NCBI GenBank assembly: GCA_034766995.1
Contig: CM068323.1
Location: forward strand, 23,463,846-23,527,845
DNA: 64,000 bases
Reading direction: 5' to 3'
Origin: Acanthacorydalis orientalis
Lineage: Eukaryota > Arthropoda > Insecta > Megaloptera > Corydalidae
The position numbers and the translations under genes were made by a program. Positions 62,770 to 64,000 of the stretch are shown one piece after another. Numbering within the stretch: the stretch's first letter is position 1; every line of letters begins with the position of its first letter. The notes beneath the pieces are model-generated. The model made no database searches, was not told the origin of the DNA, and worked only from the letters and a program-made list of their open reading frames with translations.

Positions 62770-62843
62770 CATAATTGATTAAAAAATCGTATGATTTATG
62801 GATAAGTGAAAAATTCATTTATAAAAATAAATTTAACCGCAGC
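62764..62843. mobile_element. M1 repeat, right half starting at a TA array
   Basis: Directly after a 48-base TA array come AATTGATTAAAAAATCGTAT, ATTTATGGATAAGTGAAAAA and an AATTTAACCGCAG end. This is the same array-in-place-of-left-half arrangement as at 59207. Confidence 0.5.
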
Positions 62844-63140
62844 AGAAAAAATGTACTGTAAATTAATTTCTTTAATAAAAACAAGAAATTCTGTTTTCTC
62901 AATGTGCAAATCGATATTATTAACGCTAATATATTAAAATGTACTGAAAATGTAATCAATTCCTATTTTTATAGAATTTATTTTTATCTTCAGTTCCTTT
63001 TGTTAGAGCATCTACTGTCCATATTTTTTGTTATTATTTTTGATTTTTCTTTATCCTTTCTGAATATTAGTTGAAATTTTGTGTGCATTTACTTGGATAT
63101 CGTTTAGTTCGAAGTATTCTGGAATTCAATCTTGTCCTCG

Positions 63141-63161
63141 TATATATATATATATATATAT
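63141..63161. repeat. Short (TA)n
   Basis: 21 bases, then TATGTATG units. Confidence 0.9.
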
Positions 63162-63369
63162 GTATGTACATATATGTATGTTTTGTGTACATGGGTTTGT
63201 GTTTTTGATTTACGAACTTGTTGAAACACTTCTAATAGAGGTTCATTAGGATTCATAATCAATTAAAATGCCTCACAAGTACATAACAGAGATCTGCGCA
63301 AAAGTAATGGCATATTTTCACTGTTTTACATGGGATTTGTATCCGGTGCATTTGTGGATCAATTGTAAA

Positions 63370-63600
63370 GCTTACTTGTTAATTTCGCCAGCATAACGCA
63401 CAAGGGAGCCATGTCAACACCGCGCTTGGCCACGTAAGCCTCCTAAAGCCGCGTACCAGCTATTAGAGAACGACGTATTCGAATAGATGCGACCCTTCCG
63501 ATTCTGTCGAGTTGATACCTAGACTCGAATGCGGCTCGTAGATTTTAGTGCGCTTCCGTCGCCTATAACGTACGCCCCCGCAATCCTAAGTTATCCAGAC
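63370..63600. other. GC-rich island near the window end
   Basis: AACACCGCGCTTGGCCACGT, AAAGCCGCGTACCAGC and GTCGCCTATAACGTACGCCC make this the second most GC-rich stretch. An 82-codon plus frame (63529-63777) begins inside it but shows no domain. Confidence 0.3.
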
Positions 63601-64000
63601 GGTGTTGTTCTATACTATGTTGAAATATCGTCATATTTTCCCCTCCAGATTTCTAATTTTACGCGTGAACTAAACGTGATTTATCGCCACTTTGGGATCG
63701 ATACGGGATGTCTTTTAAAATCAAAAAATATGATGACGATTTCGTATAATGGTCGCAGAAGTTCTTTTACTTCTTAAAGCAATGTCGAATCTTGTAGCTA
63801 TACATGTAGGAATTTTTATGTACATTTTAAGTACAGATCAGTCAGAAAAATTACATTCTCGAAGAAGTGAAATGTATAAACACTTTTTTCAGATTTTCAA
63901 AATCTTTTTTTGTATTCTGCTTCGATTGACTTATTGTATTTAAAAACTTTGACTTATTTTATTTATTATAAAATTTTCAAATGCAAATTTTAATAATTTT

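Larger units (their letters stand above)
10611..64000 (+). other. Non-coding stretch downstream of the exon, probably very long intron or introns
   Basis: The donor at 10611 opens an intron on the + strand. No following exon with the right phase (one base to finish the split Arg/Ser codon, then an FDxGSG-like motif) could be recognised by eye up to the end of the window. The stretch is AT-rich and occupied by microsatellites, M1 and M2 repeats, hairpins and GC-richer islands listed separately. A small exon could have been missed, and another gene could begin within the stretch, so the extent is uncertain. Confidence 0.45.

Noticed and set aside
1..64000. CRISPR arrays, rRNA genes, intact tRNAs, bacterial operons
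   Set aside because: There are no spaced direct repeats of CRISPR type, no conserved rRNA blocks, and no complete cloverleaf. The spliced exon and composition show animal nuclear DNA.

Overview
This window looks like nuclear DNA from an animal, most likely an insect. Roughly three quarters of the bases are A or T. There is almost no long open reading frame, but there is one well-formed spliced exon, dozens of (TA)n microsatellites, and several short GC- and CpG-richer islands. CpG is not obviously depleted in those islands. This picture fits an AT-rich hymenopteran genome (bee, wasp or ant), but the order-level guess is inference and weaker than 'insect-like'.

Only one protein-coding segment is well supported: a 202-base internal exon at 10409-10610 on the + strand. 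It encodes the first part of a laminin G (LNS) domain of the agrin / perlecan / eyes shut / pikachurin type. It has a textbook acceptor and donor and an open phase at both ends. Neither flanking exon could be recognised, so the exon seems to sit between very large introns and most of the window is probably intron of one large extracellular-matrix gene. Three CAG|GT- or TAG|GT-type juxtaposed splice sites on the + strand (20003, 29228, 61527) are possible recursive-splicing points, but the motif is short enough to occur by chance.

The rest is structured by repeats. (1) About 50 TA, CA/GT or compound microsatellites, many 40-100 bases long. (2) A previously unnamed (to me) palindromic MITE-like family, called M1 here, with about 20 copies. 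Its ends read roughly CTGTGGCTAAATTCAC, it appears to be flanked by TA, and full copies are about 250-290 bases and self-complementary around the centre; this is reminiscent of non-autonomous Tc1/mariner elements. (3) A second palindromic family, M2, with the best copy at 9613-9813. (4) A tRNA-like sequence at 51262-51349 that looks like a decayed tRNA or the head of a SINE and lies just upstream of an M2 copy. (5) Stand-alone inverted repeats, notably a 32-base-arm hairpin at 13833-13913 and a TA array enclosed by matching arms at 48395-48528.

GC-richer islands occur about every 5-8 kb (1.6, 5.4, 11.3, 15.8, 18.9, 25.6, 31.1, 33.1, 40.6, 42.9, 48.0, 50.7, 54.8 and 63.5 kb). They contain no convincing coding sequence and are the best candidates for intronic enhancers or other conserved non-coding elements. 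A cluster of canonical heat-shock elements lies at 35166-35270. No rRNA, CRISPR array, intact transposase or complete gene was found.
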